A stretch of DNA of 64,000 bases from Dastarcus helophoroides (Eukaryota; Arthropoda; Insecta; Coleoptera; Bothrideridae), in assembly GCA_028583605.1 (NCBI GenBank), contig CM053336.1, positions 22,739,004-22,803,003 on the forward strand, read 5' to 3'. Under the pieces are notes generated by a model. That model was given only the letters and a program-made list of their open reading frames with translations, searched no databases and had not been told where the DNA came from. Both the position numbers and the translations under genes were made by a program. This document shows, piece after piece, positions 63,001 through 64,000 of this stretch (positions are counted from its first letter, which is position 1; each line of letters opens with the position of its first letter).

Positions 63001-64000
63001 ATATTTCTGTAATACATTGGCTTGATGAAACTGCAGTGGGGCAAAGCACGTCAAATCTGTTATTTTGTAGACTGTTTTTTTTGGAAATGTGCACTATAAA
63101 TTTCATTTATTAGTGGTTTTCGTTACCGTTAAAAAATAAATTTCCAACAATTTTAATTCAAAGATTCATTTTACAAACACAAATATTGATTTTTTTAAAT
63201 TTTAAAGTCAAACAGCTCCCACACTGAAAAAACCACAAATATTGACGTTAAATGAAAAAGTAATTGTTCTTCAGTAAAAATAAAAAAATAATATATGGCG
63301 TTGGCTATTTAATTTTTCTGAGAGGAACAACTTATTGTGTTTGTTAATTACCTTGTATAATAGCAAACGCTATCTAATTAAAATTACAATATTTTTTGAT
63401 ATAACAATATACTCAAATTCTTCACACCAAAGAAAAATCATTCGGGCATATCGGGTCATCCTGGCGAGGTTTTAAATCAGGCTCAATTTTTATGTTTTTC
63501 CTAAATATCTCAAAAACTATTAGTTGTAGACCAATATTGTTTTTGTCATCAAAAAAAAATTCTAGAAGTTTTACCCTATTAATAACTCACCCTCTATATA
63601 TATTAAAAAGAGCTTAGTAAGCAGAAGGATATTATGTGGATCGAAATGGTCCTTTAGATTATACCATTTAGATAAATATTTTCGAAGTTAGCCCACGTTT
63701 GTTAATTTACACGCAACGCAGTAATCACGGCAGTTGACTATAGAAAAGTGTGTTCGAAAACTGACTTTACTTTTTAATTATCACTAAGGTAACTTATTTT
63801 TGCAAAGGATAATGCAGAATATTTGGGTGCAAGGCATTAGGATATACTGGATCGTCATGTGTATGCGTTTTTGTCGACCAAAAAAGGTCTCCACTTACAT
63901 TTCTTAAAAACGCCCGAAATATGAGAAATATGTATTCATTTCTGTATTTCCACAAAAAAATTTTTGCTCCTTTTTTCAATTCTTGGTAATAAGCATAAAA
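63001..64000. other. Unassigned sequence at the window end
   Basis: No coding sequence recognised. 63440-63600 (CATATCGGGTCATCCTGGCG, then CTCAAAAACTATTAGTTGTA and ACTCACCCTCTATA) looks like the end of a dispersed DNA transposon with a CACCCT-type terminus. The remainder is AT-rich. Confidence 0.3.

Overview
The window is animal, almost certainly insect, nuclear DNA. Coding sequence is split by GT-AG introns, the base composition is very AT-rich, and most of the length is transposon and repeat sequence. Two host genes are visible: an ABC transporter of subfamily C (ABCC4/MRP4-like) and the 3' end of an insect-type odorant receptor. The second family is insect-restricted. The repeat content (Penelope-like, hAT, pogo-like and non-LTR elements) would suit a beetle or a similar insect with a large genome, but the species cannot be fixed from sequence alone.

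Layout. 1-35400 is the ABCC gene on the + strand: nine in-window exons between 1262 and 35325, all joining in phase to about 1,271 codons. Only a short N-terminal exon is missing. Its introns of 10-12 kb are full of repeats: a tRNA-like sequence just upstream (1021-1104), a hAT-like element (3116-5958), a 1.1 kb fold-back element (7046-8144), palindromic Penelope-end-like repeats, a 248 bp fold-back MITE, non-LTR fragments, a second copy of the exon/intron junction at 21.9 kb, a 4.56 kb hAT element (24150-28709) sitting inside a pogo-like remnant, and a head-to-head inverted pair of Penelope-like elements (29374-33382).

35.4-48.2 kb is intergenic. It holds a 3.7 kb hAT-type element (37234-40978), a second copy of the fold-back element (41234-42165), and a 2.6 kb hAT element (42594-45198) with a perfect 8-bp target duplication and the C-terminus of its transposase. 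49.2-49.9 kb holds four phase-compatible exons of an odorant receptor on the minus strand. 50.9-59.5 kb is a split hAT transposase pseudogene (DUF4371 and hAT dimerisation type). Its intron was entered by a fold-back element, then by a 4.2 kb hAT-type element, then by a non-LTR fragment. 60-63 kb is a decayed non-LTR retrotransposon with AP-endonuclease and reverse transcriptase remnants.

The most unusual theme is a degenerate AT-rich array with a unit of roughly 17-21 bp, consensus near GAAAATTTCGACTTTTTT. It fills tens of kilobases in polarity blocks. Several blocks lie between hAT-type terminal repeats of at least three different end families, which suggests that the arrays spread as cargo of DNA transposons. 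All coordinates, junctions and duplications were read by eye; no alignment or database search was run.
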